36,326 nucleotides of DNA from Sulfurimonas sp. (GCF_016744025.1 NZ_JADGFC010000008.1:1-36326); one strand, 5' to 3'. Positions 8,761 to 17,770 are shown, numbered from the stretch's first letter. Numbers and translations are program-made. The notes: a model not told the origin generated them from the sequence alone.

Positions 8761-9294
8761 TTAATATAGTCCGAATTTACCGTCGTTTCTTTTGTAAAGA
8801 ACACGAGTTTTATTTTCGTTATCTAAAAATATTTCAAACATTTTATTATTTTCTTTTAGGTCGTTTAAAACATCTTCAACTTCACGAGGTTTATAAAGAT
8901 CAAGTTCAACTGGAACAATCTCATCTTCGTTAGCTTCAGCTTCTTCTTTAAGATCAACACTTTCTGCTTTGATCTCATTAAGACCAGTTACACGGTGTCC
9001 AACTTCTTTATCATGCATACGACGTAAAGCTTTTTGAGCTCTAGCAATAGCTAAATCAATTGCAGCGTATAAATCGCCATCATTTTGCTTGATAACAACA
9101 GAGTTTTTGTGAGCAAGGTTAATAACGAACTCAACAACAGAGTGCTCTTTACCTTTTTTTGTTTGAGTAGAAGCTACAACATTTACAGAAATAATATCCA
9201 TATTATATTTAGTTAGTGTTTCAATAGATGTATTCATATGAGCTTTGATTGGCTCAGTAAGTTCTAATTGTCTACCTGTAAGAGAAATATTCAT
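8761..9294 (-). CDS. hpf: ribosome hibernation promoting factor, long form
   Basis: HPF binds the 30S decoding site and, in its long form, pairs two 70S ribosomes into inactive 100S dimers during stress or slow growth. The 177-residue product has the N-terminal HPF/RaiA fold (about 1-100, starting MNISLTGRQLELTEPIKAHM), an acidic linker (about 125-145), and the long-form dimerisation domain at the end (LYKPREVEDVL through VLYKRNDGKFGLY, about 133-177). The C-terminal domain distinguishes it from short E. coli HPF or YfiA. AAAGG upstream of the ATG is the ribosome site. It has its own promoter with an ~88-base leader that can form a hairpin, and it converges on recG. Confidence 0.93.
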   Translation of the reverse strand: MNISLTGRQLELTEPIKAHMNTSIETLTKYNMDIISVNVVASTQTKKGKEHSVVEFVINLAHKNSVVIKQNDGDLYAAIDLAIARAQKALRRMHDKEVGHRVTGLNEIKAESVDLKEEAEANEDEIVPVELDLYKPREVEDVLNDLKENNKMFEIFLDNENKTRVLYKRNDGKFGLY

Positions 9295-9321
9295 AATTTG
9301 ACCTTTTATATTGTTAGTTCA

Positions 9322-9344
9322 CAAAAGAAATTATATTTCTTTTG
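9322..9344. repeat. perfect inverted repeat in the hpf leader
   Basis: CAAAAGAAA at 9322-9330 and TTTCTTTTG at 9336-9344 form a perfect nine-pair stem with a five-base loop, about 28 bases upstream of the hpf start. The minus strand also reads TATAAT inside it (9330-9335), so it may instead overlap a second promoter. The role is unknown. Confidence 0.6.
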
Positions 9345-9388
9345 CTTCACTTGGGCCACTAGGACCACTAAAGTTAATTAGTTGGTGG

Positions 9389-9394
9389 ATTATA
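9389..9394 (-). promoter_or_regulatory. -10 box upstream of hpf
   Basis: The minus strand reads GTTATAATCC here. The predicted start is near 9382, giving an ~88-base leader. The box lies just beyond the 3' end of the pilin operon. Confidence 0.5.
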
Positions 9395-9415
9395 ACATTA
9401 AAAAGTTTATATAAA

Positions 9416-9886
9416 TTATGATTTTTGGATGCTTCTTCTAAAATAACGAATAGGTTCAGTTGTCCCATCAGGATTAGCAGTTATTGTGATATCCATTAAA
9501 ACACTACCATCAGAATTAGGGTAAGTTATAGCTGTATAATCTGATGTAGAAAATGTATCACAATTGCTACCATTAAAATAGACATAACTCATTGTAATAT
9601 TAACATCGTAAGTCTCGTTATATCTGAAGTCTAAATTAGAAAGACTACATGGATTTTGTTGAGATATTTTTAACATAGCATACTCAGCTGCACTTTGAGA
9701 TAATAACACTGATTGTTCATAAAGATACAGGTCAGTTGTTCTTTTTGTTGTTTGTGTAGAGAGTGATAATGAAAGAGCCATAATGGTTGTAATAACTACT
9801 AAAACAACAATAGCCATTATCATCGCCATTGCTGAACGAAAGCTTTTTTTATGAGAAGTTTTTAAAAAATAGTTTTTTCTTTGCAT
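9416..9886 (-). CDS. PilX-like minor pilin, last gene of the surface/pilin operon
   Basis: The 156-residue protein has a positively charged N-terminus (MQRKNYFLKTSHKKSFRS) followed by a hydrophobic helix, AMAMIMAIVVLVVITTIMAL (about 19-38), and a stretch rich in Ser, Thr and Gln. The remainder is a small extracytoplasmic domain with two Cys (near 80 and 109) that could form a disulfide. This layout, including RSAMAMIMAIVVLVV, is that of PilX/GspK-type minor pilins, which often lack the classic FTLIE cleavage box. The start overlaps the end of the preceding pseudopilin gene by 25 bases, so the genes are coupled. The exact family is uncertain; export and pilin-like topology are well supported. 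Confidence 0.7.
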   Translation of the reverse strand: MQRKNYFLKTSHKKSFRSAMAMIMAIVVLVVITTIMALSLSLSTQTTKRTTDLYLYEQSVLLSQSAAEYAMLKISQQNPCSLSNLDFRYNETYDVNITMSYVYFNGSNCDTFSTSDYTAITYPNSDGSVLMDITITANPDGTTEPIRYFRRSIQKS

Positions 9887-10818
9887 ATTGAATACTCCTC
9901 ATCTTTGATTAGTGAACTTTTAACACATACTTGAATTTTTAATAAAGATTCTCTTGCAATAAATCTAAAAGAACTTACATTTTGCATAATAATTTGGCTT
10001 TTTGTTTCATCTCCATTAGATTGAAGCAAATATGTATCACCTTTCCATGGTTGATAGTCATACCATAGAGTAAGTGTTCCGGTTTTAGTTGTATCATCCC
10101 AACCTGTTATACCAACAGCATAAGCACTCCACGCAAGTTGATAGAACTCATAAGCGATTACTTGAGAAAAGTTATTATCAGCACCGATAGAAGTAATTGG
10201 TTTAAATTTACTTATCCCATTGGCATCAATTGGATGAATAGCATTTAAATTATTTGCATCTACGCCAATTTGAGTATCAAACTTACTTGTATTTGCATCC
10301 CATCCCCAATTAGTATCTAGTGAGTCTGGATTTATAAAATAGATAGCAGCATCTTCAATACCGCTATTAGTATTAGACAAGATATCTATTAAAGTATTTA
10401 TATCTCCTGTATCAGTTCGTGGAGAAGATAAAGAAGAAGAATTTGTAATAGTTGAGTTTAAATCAATAATTCCACTCCAGTAAGGAAGAGCATCTCCTCT
10501 AAAGCCGTCTACATCTGAACCAACCCATTCTAAAATATTTGCAGTTGTAGCGGTATAGTCTTTTAAAGAGGTGAAATTATGGTCATTTTCTCTTGCTATA
10601 GTAGAAGCTTTGATTCTATGTTGAAGTCTTGTTGCAACAAACTCTACTGCTGTAGCTGAGTTAGACTGCAGTTCATGGTTGATTTTAGAGTTAATAAATC
10701 CACTATAAGACTGAGCTAAAAATTCAACACCAAATTTTGCTAATATCGCCATGATAACTATTACAAATATTAACTCTAACATTGTAAAAGCTTTACGAAA
10801 TTTACTTTTTATAATCAT
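9862..10818 (-). CDS. type IV pilin-like (pseudopilin) protein
   Basis: The 318-residue protein begins with a prepilin leader MIIKSKFRKA and the processing/methylation segment FTMLELIFVIVIMAILAKFG. The peptidase would cut between Ala10 and Phe11, and the conserved Glu lies at position 5 of the mature protein. Ala in place of the usual Gly before the cut appears also in the neighbouring pilin gene. The large C-terminal region (about 35-318) is an extracytoplasmic domain with two Cys near its end. Its size suggests a minor, tip or GspJ/PilW-like subunit rather than a major pilin. Its start overlaps the preceding frameshifted pilin gene as ATGA. No assembly ATPase, platform protein or prepilin peptidase is in the window, so it must use machinery encoded elsewhere. 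Confidence 0.85.
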   Translation of the reverse strand: MIIKSKFRKAFTMLELIFVIVIMAILAKFGVEFLAQSYSGFINSKINHELQSNSATAVEFVATRLQHRIKASTIARENDHNFTSLKDYTATTANILEWVGSDVDGFRGDALPYWSGIIDLNSTITNSSSLSSPRTDTGDINTLIDILSNTNSGIEDAAIYFINPDSLDTNWGWDANTSKFDTQIGVDANNLNAIHPIDANGISKFKPITSIGADNNFSQVIAYEFYQLAWSAYAVGITGWDDTTKTGTLTLWYDYQPWKGDTYLLQSNGDETKSQIIMQNVSSFRFIARESLLKIQVCVKSSLIKDEEYSICKEKTIF

Positions 10819-11473
10819 GGGGTAAGTAGCTCATTCTCGTAAGCGATTTCTCCAATATTAGCACTATATGCTCTAAGAAGTGTAACGGTTGTATTTGTAG
10901 CATCATCTTTTTCTCTAATAGTTACAGTTATCTCTTTAATATTAATATTAGTATTGTTATTTTCTTCACCAAACTTTATACAGTTTCCACTATCACAGTT
11001 CTCTACTTCTAATAAACTATCATACTCTTGTTTGTATCCAGATGCACCTGTACTATCTGTGTATATCTCCATGTAAGCATGTTCGGCAGCTTCAAGTGAA
11101 TCAACATAATCAAAATTTGCATAGCGAACTGTAAGGTTGTTATCTAAACATCTTCTATTTACATGTCCAACTCTTCTTTGAATTTCAACAGTTCCATCTA
11201 AAATTCCTGATCCATTACAATTATTATCAATGTTTAAAACTCTTGATAAATCATCACCTGTAGCATTTACATCGTCATCATCTATAAGAGAGTATATGTA
11301 GTAGCTAAATTTATTTCTGCTACAGATGCAAAGATAGCTTCTTGGACAAGGTTTTTCTCTATTGCTGATGATGTTACTTGTGTAAGCATTGGTAGAGACA
11401 TAACTGATATTCCTATAATGACTATGGCAAATATCAACTCTATTAATGTAAAAGCATATTTGTGTATTACCAC
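10815..11473 (-). pseudogene. frameshifted type IV pilin-like gene
   Basis: The gene starts at GTG 11473, seven bases inside the end of the giant surface gene and behind an AGGAG ribosome site. Its first 63 codons encode a short leader and FTLIELIFAIVIIGISVM, a textbook prepilin segment cut after Ala7. Frame one then stops at TAG 11282-11284. The rest of the protein continues in another frame, from about YSLIDDDDVNATGDD to the stop at 10815, with three Cys and the usual pilin-like C-terminal domain. Removing one CT unit from a (CT)3 tract (11287-11292, minus strand) restores one open frame reading ATTYTLIDDDD. It may be a true mutation, a reversible slipped-strand switch or a sequence error. 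Without the shift it would be a ~218-residue MshO/PilV-like minor pilin. Confidence 0.85.
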
Positions 11474-14400
11474 AATGTTCTCCTATTAACACGTCTTACT
11501 TTTTCTGTTTGTGTCGTTGTGTTTGTCTCATGTTGACCTGACCAATCTGTTGCAGACTGAAAGATTACTATATTTTTATTTGTTGTTGCTGTTGTATCAT
11601 CTTCATCATATATAAGCCAATTGGATATATTACTATTCATTGTAGCTGTATAAGGAAGACCATTCGCCGTATTATAACTATGCTCGGAATCTTTTGTATA
11701 ATTATTTAAGTTTGTTATTGTTGGTACAGTAACAAGACCTGCTGCTTCGGAACTAGCAGTTAAGTTGCCATCTCCACTTTGATTATGATTTAGATTTACA
11801 TACCATCTGCTGTCAACCTTTTGTATATATCTTGAACTTAGAGTAGGAAGAAGAGTTCTATCACATGTGTTTGAATTTGTTGTACCAAAACAGTAAGTTT
11901 CATAGTATATAAGTACATCAGACTCTTCATTTTCTCCTGAAATACAAGGTGAATTCTCACAAACTATTCTTGTTTTTCTTCCAGCTGTTCTTCCGAAGTA
12001 ATGGGTTACGTTTTGTCCTGATAATCCATTTATTGTTATGTTGTTAGCAGCTGTTTTATTTGTATCTAAGTCAGCATTAAAAAAAGTTCTTGGATCATAC
12101 ACAGTAACTTTTGAGTAATTAATATCTTCAGGATTCGAAACTATATTTTGATTTCTATCAAAATTAAGACTCATGATACTGTTTAGAGTACCATTCATGT
12201 CTTTTGCAAAAAAAGTATTTGGAGTAGTTATATTTGCATCTTCATTAGAAACATTTGCTATTGATGCAATAGTATTCCCTGTTGTATTCCTATCACTGAT
12301 TATATAAATTAAATTAAGGTTTGTATTTAACGGAGCAGACTTGCTAATATTAATATCTATAGGTTTCGCATAACATTGAGTAACGAAGTTACTTAGAGAA
12401 GAGTTATCATAACCTTGAGGAGTTATGGAACTATTTACTTGAACTGACATGTTAATATCATTTACATTATTTATATTTGCCATATATACAAAGTTTGAAA
12501 AATCATTAGTCGTATTAATATCTCTATTTGTTAGTCCAAGAGTCACATCACTACTTATATCAAATTTATAAGGATGAAACTCTATCTTATAATTTCTGTA
12601 CTTTAAAGAAGTGCCACTTGCATCATGATTAGAATTGATGTTGCAGCCATTCTTAATGTTTGAATTTACAATTTGAGTATCTGCGCTATTGCTTACACAG
12701 TCAGATGTTGCTGATGAGATAAAATATGTTGAATCTCCGTCATGATGTGACATATATGTAGAGTTACTATCAACTGAAGTCCAGGTTGTATCTTCTATTT
12801 TTAATACATACTCTCCTACTTGGTTTAGAGAACTATTAAAATCAGCTTCTCCATTAAGAATTGAAAAAGAAACTGTACTATTAGAATCATCATTACAACC
12901 AGAGCTAACGCCTGTTGGCGACCATTCATATGTACTAACATCTGAAGAAGTACCTGTAAAAGATTTAGTATAGCCAAATGATGAAGTGTTATCTAAATAA
13001 TTACTTGCATTTACTTCAAGATTGTATTGATAACCTGCTGATAGATGCGTTGTATCAGTTGATGGTGTAATTACACCAGAGATATCATCATCAATTTTAA
13101 GTTTCGAAGCTGGATTTGTTTGGTTTTGGTCATTTATCTTAATTATAAGAGCTTCTGGTCTTATGGCAAAATTATCTCTAGAACATATAAATCTTGTGTT
13201 AATTCCATATGTACACTCCATACAACTAGCTAACTGAGATTTTGTCATATTACTTGTACAGTATGAGTCAACTGCATCATCGGTAGTATCGTTGTTATCA
13301 TTCATATCTTGAGCACAATTTCCTCCAGCATATGTGAAATTATTGATGCTGTAATCATTTGTTGCATTCTTTGTTAAATCAGTTATGGAACCATTTACGT
13401 CACTTGCATTATATGTTACACGAAAGGCGGTATTCTGTCTGGCTTTAGTGTAAAAATCGTAGCTATTAGTTAAGTCAGTCATATTGTCTGCAATTGCTGA
13501 TTCTAATGCAGCTTTGTTAAATTGTGATGATGTAGAGTTTTCATCAACAATAACCCAAACTTTTTCACTAATGGAACTTGCAAGCTCTTTACACGAAGCA
13601 TCTGTGTAATGAAATGCTCCTGCATCTATCATTTCAACTGCTACAATTGTTGTTGGATGATCATTGAGTAATGTGTCTCTGTCATCAGGATCCATTGCTA
13701 AAACTTTAAAATTACCTTCTCTTTTTGTAACTTGTGTTGGAATGTTATAGTATTTATTTCCACTGCTACCATTATACGTGTAAAAATTATTGTGTGCTAT
13801 ATTAAATATACCTTTTGCAGGCGCATAATTAAAGTTTGAGGTCGTACATAATGGAATTTCTTCACTTAATTTTAGACTGTATTCTACGGATGCAGAATCC
13901 AAGGCTAAGTCATAGTTTGCTACCACATTTATTGGTATATCCATGGTAGACATTTGAGGATCTAAATCATAGTAAATATAAAAGTAATCATTTTCCTCTA
14001 ATGTACCGATGAAAATGTTGTTTATATAATCAGAAGCACCATCTAAGCTTTGCCCTGAGGTTACGGTAACTATGTCTGGAGTGGCGTCACCTACTTTAGC
14101 GAGCAGTGTAGAATCAGATATATAAGTTGCTTGAGTTCTGTTAATATCTGAAATATCAACTGACATATTACTGATTGTGATGCTTGAATCAACTAGACTT
14201 TTTACAAAAATAGACATTTTTATAGGTTCATTTACAGTTACATCTCCGCTTAATACTGGTGGATTACTACCATCATTATCTTCTGTAAAGTATTGATCAT
14301 ACTGTGAGTATGAATAGTCATAACAAAACTCAGGGACAAAAACTTCAGTTTCAAATGCAAACATATTTAAAGAGAATCTATCTTGAGTTGAAGAGATTTT

Positions 14401-16170
14401 GATTTTTGTTTCTACTTGAGAGTTTGATAGTTTTTGTTTTGAAGTATCTTCTTTTATATTAATAGGGAGTTTGTCTATATCAACACCCAGAACATTTCTG
14501 TAGTTTGGGTTTGCCATGCCAGAGTCATTTGAACGATACCCACTAGTATAATCAAGTGAATATACACTAGCATTTACAACGTCAGTTGAAGTGTTAGCAC
14601 CATCAACAAGTGACAACCAATCAGTACCTACATTTACATCTCCATCTTTTTTTAGTATCTTAACACTATCTCCATATGAACCATCACTTTCTCCCATATA
14701 TATAAATAGGTTTGCATTAAATGGGTCACTGCCTGTGGGTGTAATAAATCCACTAGCATCTGCAGTGGCTGATCTTGGATATCCAGAGTTTATTGATACT
14801 GAGTAAAAACCATCAAATAGAGATATGTTTTTTAAGCTACGACTTGTATTTTCTACTATTACAATTAGTTGCCATGAAGCGTATTGATTATAACCATTTG
14901 ATGCTACAATTCCTCCTGCATAATATTCACCAGCCCCTTGAGCCTTTATATAGTCTGTAACATCTTGTGAAGCTACATAATCAAAAGTTGAACCAGATTT
15001 GTGCCAGTTGTATTTTGCATTTGTTGAAGTATATGATGTATATGAAGTTGCGTTAGGTCCTTTTAGTTGTATCGTTTTTGCGCTATCTTTTTGTGTGCTT
15101 GTTATATTGTCTATTCTTGCTGACCAATATAGTCTTGCAAATATTACTTCATCTCCTGTTTCCATAACTAGTTTGGCCATTGTATTACTTGATGGAGCTC
15201 CAGAAGAGGTGTCAATCTTAGCCTTATGTTGATTATGGCTGTTGTTTGGAGTCCCAAGTGAAGGCTCTTCACAACTAGCACCATCAGAATTGTTTTTACA
15301 TAAAAGTTGATTACCTATTTGTAATATTGAACCGTTTATTGTTACGCTGTCTTTACCTGATATGGATACATTTGTGAATGCTCTTGTATTTACATTTTCA
15401 CTAGATAGGTCTATGTCATCTGTAAGATTCATTACAAAATTTTCAACATCGAAACCAGAAGTGTTAGAAGCATTTATCTCTAGTGTGTAGCTATTTGTTG
15501 TATTGGACTCTAAGTTTGGGTTACTTTCTATTGTAATGTCTCCACTATCATTAACTGCAAATATACTATCTATATCACCTGATAATATAGAAAAAGAAGT
15601 AGGTGAACCAGTAGAGACTATAGTTCCAACAACAGTATCTGTAGGTGCTTCATTATATATAGTATAAGTAGCAGGCGTAATTATAGGTATGATAGGATTA
15701 GTAGCTTCAATAGTTACATTATCAAGTTTAACAAGTTCATCTGAAGATGCAGTATCAGTTGAGAAGGATATTTTCAATTTCCCATCTGTATCTAAAGATG
15801 TACTATAACTCATGCTATAAGTTCCATCCGATTTGGATTTTGTAATAACTGTTCCGTCGTTAAATTGGGTCTTAAAATAGTCTTTGTATGAACCTGATGT
15901 CTCCCATCCTCCGATAACTTTAAGTTGAAAAGTTACTGTTACTGAGATATTTTTATAAGTTGATGTAAAGTCAAATGTTTTATGAGACTCTCTATCTTGA
16001 TTTATTTTAAGTTCATTTTTATCCCCGTCATCTCTACTCCATCCACTTAAAGAACTACTTTCAAAACTATCAATATGAGGCAGTGTTAGTGCACTTAGAG
16101 TTGAGTAAAGAAGATGTATGGTAAAAAATATACTTAGAAAGAAAGAAAATTTGAAATTTAAAGTTTTCAT
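11467..16170 (-). CDS. giant exported surface protein heading a pseudopilin operon
   Basis: The protein has about 1567 residues from ATG 16170, which has AAGGAGT upstream; an in-frame ATG at 16209 lies before that site. Residues 1-27 form a signal peptide (hydrophobic 8-26). Residues 31-156 resemble a jelly-roll or carbohydrate-binding type domain (SFESSSLSGWSRDDG). Residues about 170-250 are cadherin-like (FSILSGDIDSIFAV). A following section carries ARLYWSARI, DVTDYIKAQGAGEY and SWQLIVIVENTSR, a pattern seen in large bacterial surface proteins. The remaining ~900 residues are rich in Asn, Ser, Thr and Asp, with scattered Cys pairs (CMECTYG). It is followed at once by three pilin-like genes, much as mshQ sits among MSHA minor-pilin genes, so a pilus-associated or tip adhesin role is inferred. 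No LPxTG motif or clear autotransporter barrel was seen. Confidence 0.8.
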   Translation of the reverse strand: MKTLNFKFSFFLSIFFTIHLLYSTLSALTLPHIDSFESSSLSGWSRDDGDKNELKINQDRESHKTFDFTSTYKNISVTVTFQLKVIGGWETSGSYKDYFKTQFNDGTVITKSKSDGTYSMSYSTSLDTDGKLKISFSTDTASSDELVKLDNVTIEATNPIIPIITPATYTIYNEAPTDTVVGTIVSTGSPTSFSILSGDIDSIFAVNDSGDITIESNPNLESNTTNSYTLEINASNTSGFDVENFVMNLTDDIDLSSENVNTRAFTNVSISGKDSVTINGSILQIGNQLLCKNNSDGASCEEPSLGTPNNSHNQHKAKIDTSSGAPSSNTMAKLVMETGDEVIFARLYWSARIDNITSTQKDSAKTIQLKGPNATSYTSYTSTNAKYNWHKSGSTFDYVASQDVTDYIKAQGAGEYYAGGIVASNGYNQYASWQLIVIVENTSRSLKNISLFDGFYSVSINSGYPRSATADASGFITPTGSDPFNANLFIYMGESDGSYGDSVKILKKDGDVNVGTDWLSLVDGANTSTDVVNASVYSLDYTSGYRSNDSGMANPNYRNVLGVDIDKLPINIKEDTSKQKLSNSQVETKIKISSTQDRFSLNMFAFETEVFVPEFCYDYSYSQYDQYFTEDNDGSNPPVLSGDVTVNEPIKMSIFVKSLVDSSITISNMSVDISDINRTQATYISDSTLLAKVGDATPDIVTVTSGQSLDGASDYINNIFIGTLEENDYFYIYYDLDPQMSTMDIPINVVANYDLALDSASVEYSLKLSEEIPLCTTSNFNYAPAKGIFNIAHNNFYTYNGSSGNKYYNIPTQVTKREGNFKVLAMDPDDRDTLLNDHPTTIVAVEMIDAGAFHYTDASCKELASSISEKVWVIVDENSTSSQFNKAALESAIADNMTDLTNSYDFYTKARQNTAFRVTYNASDVNGSITDLTKNATNDYSINNFTYAGGNCAQDMNDNNDTTDDAVDSYCTSNMTKSQLASCMECTYGINTRFICSRDNFAIRPEALIIKINDQNQTNPASKLKIDDDISGVITPSTDTTHLSAGYQYNLEVNASNYLDNTSSFGYTKSFTGTSSDVSTYEWSPTGVSSGCNDDSNSTVSFSILNGEADFNSSLNQVGEYVLKIEDTTWTSVDSNSTYMSHHDGDSTYFISSATSDCVSNSADTQIVNSNIKNGCNINSNHDASGTSLKYRNYKIEFHPYKFDISSDVTLGLTNRDINTTNDFSNFVYMANINNVNDINMSVQVNSSITPQGYDNSSLSNFVTQCYAKPIDINISKSAPLNTNLNLIYIISDRNTTGNTIASIANVSNEDANITTPNTFFAKDMNGTLNSIMSLNFDRNQNIVSNPEDINYSKVTVYDPRTFFNADLDTNKTAANNITINGLSGQNVTHYFGRTAGRKTRIVCENSPCISGENEESDVLIYYETYCFGTTNSNTCDRTLLPTLSSRYIQKVDSRWYVNLNHNQSGDGNLTASSEAAGLVTVPTITNLNNYTKDSEHSYNTANGLPYTATMNSNISNWLIYDEDDTTATTNKNIVIFQSATDWSGQHETNTTTQTEKVRRVNRRTLW

Positions 16171-16236
16171 AAAAGACTCCTTATATTGCAACAGAAATAA
16201 TGGGCTCATGTATCATTTAATATTTGTAAAGAATTT

Positions 16237-16242
16237 ATTATA
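16237..16242 (-). promoter_or_regulatory. -10 box of the surface/pilin operon
   Basis: The minus strand reads ATAGTATAATAAA here. The predicted start is near 16230, giving a leader of about 60 bases ending in AAGGAGT before ATG 16170. Confidence 0.6.
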
Positions 16243-16317
16243 CTATTTTTTTCAAAAATTACATGAAAATAGGTAAATAAAATTAGATTTAATCAATTAT
16301 ATATAAAAAGATTATGC

Positions 16318-16351
16318 AAAAAAGAAGAAAGATAGTCCTATAACAGGACTA
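16318..16351 (-). terminator. intrinsic terminator of fliW
   Basis: On the minus strand, TAGTCCT (16345-16351) and AGGACTA (16333-16339) form a seven-pair stem with a five-base loop. It is followed by a T-rich run (TCTTTCTTCTTTTTT) down to 16318. It begins about 15 bases after the fliW stop and isolates fliW from the surface operon. Confidence 0.8.
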
Positions 16352-16365
16352 ATAATAGTTAAATA

Positions 16366-16746
16366 TTATTTATTTAAAAATATCGAAATTTTCTCTGCTA
16401 CGCCATATTCTGTTGATTCAGCTAGAATAACTTGAACTGCTTTATTATTGTCAGTATTGAAAATTAGTGGACCTACAAAGTTTACAACTGAACTTTCTAT
16501 AGGAGTTTGAATAAGAACAATATTTAAAATTAATAAGTTTGATTTTTCATTTATTTCCATTATTTCTTTTACATTATTTGGAATTTCAAAATCATATTCT
16601 CTTAATACAAAAGGGTCTATAAGAGTAAAAGATATTTGATCATCTTCACATGAAACCATTTTCATAAAAACATCGTCAATCTTTTCTATCTCTACCTGTT
16701 TTATGCTATCAAAACCTAAAAAAGGCACGCTTATATCAAATTTCAT
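16366..16746 (-). CDS. fliW: flagellar assembly factor FliW
   Basis: FliW binds and blocks the RNA-binding regulator CsrA and also binds flagellin, so that flagellin synthesis follows filament assembly. The 126-residue protein matches the family along its length: VPFLGFDSI near the start, ISFTLIDPF in the middle, LLILNIVLIQTPIESSVVNF, and PLIFNTDNNKAVQVIL toward the end. AAAGG precedes the ATG. It is divergent from bamD-lon. I recall the same fliW-comL(bamD)-lon cluster from Helicobacter and Campylobacter. No csrA or flagellin gene is in the window. The presence of FliW suggests a flagellated cell. Confidence 0.92.
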   Translation of the reverse strand: MKFDISVPFLGFDSIKQVEIEKIDDVFMKMVSCEDDQISFTLIDPFVLREYDFEIPNNVKEIMEINEKSNLLILNIVLIQTPIESSVVNFVGPLIFNTDNNKAVQVILAESTEYGVAEKISIFLNK

Positions 16747-16773
16747 AAAAAAACCTTTGGAAAATATTTGTTT

Positions 16774-16779
16774 ATTATA
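16774..16779 (-). promoter_or_regulatory. -10 box of fliW
   Basis: The minus strand reads GCTATAATAAAC. The predicted start is near 16767, leaving a leader of about 20 bases with AAAGG before the ATG. Confidence 0.65.
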
Positions 16780-16882
16780 GCACCTTAAGCATAAAATGTA
16801 CCATGCTTACATTATTGTTTAACCTATGTTATATATCTTTTGGATAGAATATCAACTTATTTATTTATTGGGATATTATTTG

Positions 16883-17770
16883 ATGAAATTTAAAAATAGT
16901 TTTTTATTAACAGCTTTAACAGCGATACTTTTCTTTAGTGGCTGTTCTAAAGAAGTAGAAGAATATAACAAACCTGCAGTATATTGGTACAACAAAATAG
17001 TTAAAAGTATTTCTAATGGAAATTTAGAAAAAGCTGACAATTATTATAGTTCTTTACAAGGTGAACATATAGGTTCTCCTCTCCTTCCAGAAGCAACAAT
17101 GATTTTAGCCATTGCACATATGTTTTATGAAGAGTATCTACTAAGTGAGCATTTTCTAAATGAATACATAAAAAGATATGCAACATCAAATGAAAAAGAA
17201 GATGCAGAGTTTTTAAAAATAAAATCTAAATATTTAGCTCTTCCAAATCCAAGACGTGATCAAGCTCTTATTGCTCAAGCAATTGTTGAATCTCAAACAT
17301 TTAAAGACAACTATCCTAACTCAATGTATTATGATATTGTAGAGACTATGCAAACAAGGTTATACCTTGCACAAGCTGCTTTAAATGAGACTATTGCAGA
17401 TCTTTATGTAAGAATAGATAAACCAAAGAGTGCAGAGTACTATAGAAATATAAATCTACAACCATGGATAAAGTGGGATGAATTAGATAGAGCAAATACA
17501 CCTTGGTACCGCGAATGGTTTGAAGGTGATGGAACTGAGAGTTGGTATGCTTTTATGGTTCCAGATACAAGAAGTGTTGTGTCTAGAAATTCTGTGGTTG
17601 ATGATAATACAACAACAACTAAAGATAAAACTAAACCAAAAGAAATACAAAAACCTAAAGAAGCAGAGAAACCTAAGCAAAATTTGAGTAAATTTCAAGA
17701 AGACGAAATAAATAAGGCAAAAACTTTAAAAGAGAAGGGAATCATCACAGAAGATGATTCAATACTTTAA
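16883..17770 (+). CDS. bamD: outer-membrane assembly lipoprotein BamD (ComL-like)
   Basis: BamD is the essential lipoprotein partner of BamA in inserting beta-barrel proteins into the outer membrane. The start at ATG 16883 yields a 295-residue protein with a lipoprotein signal ending FFSGC, lipidated at Cys21; the longer reading from 16826 would place 19 residues before the signal and is rejected. Residues about 30-230 contain TPR-type helices (AVYWYNKIVKSISNGNLEKA; YLLSEHFLNEYIKRY; PNSMYYDIVE). After the TPR region comes a tail of about 65 residues with a Lys/Pro/Glu-rich low-complexity segment (KTKPKEIQKPKEAEKPK), absent from E. coli BamD. It lies 39 bases before lon and is divergent from fliW. 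Confidence 0.9.
   Translation: MKFKNSFLLTALTAILFFSGCSKEVEEYNKPAVYWYNKIVKSISNGNLEKADNYYSSLQGEHIGSPLLPEATMILAIAHMFYEEYLLSEHFLNEYIKRYATSNEKEDAEFLKIKSKYLALPNPRRDQALIAQAIVESQTFKDNYPNSMYYDIVETMQTRLYLAQAALNETIADLYVRIDKPKSAEYYRNINLQPWIKWDELDRANTPWYREWFEGDGTESWYAFMVPDTRSVVSRNSVVDDNTTTTKDKTKPKEIQKPKEAEKPKQNLSKFQEDEINKAKTLKEKGIITEDDSIL

Noticed and set aside
10815-11492. Open frame of 225 codons starting with ATG at 11492 as a stand-alone gene
   Set aside because: Its first ~70 residues are a shadow of the pilin leader region read in another frame; only the part after about 11300 is the real C-terminal half of the frameshifted pilin gene.
14591-15232. Plus-strand open frames inside the giant surface gene
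   Set aside because: Shadows of the long minus-strand gene; no ribosome sites or family likeness.
16826-16882. N-terminal extension of BamD
   Set aside because: It would place 19 residues in front of a clear lipoprotein signal peptide.
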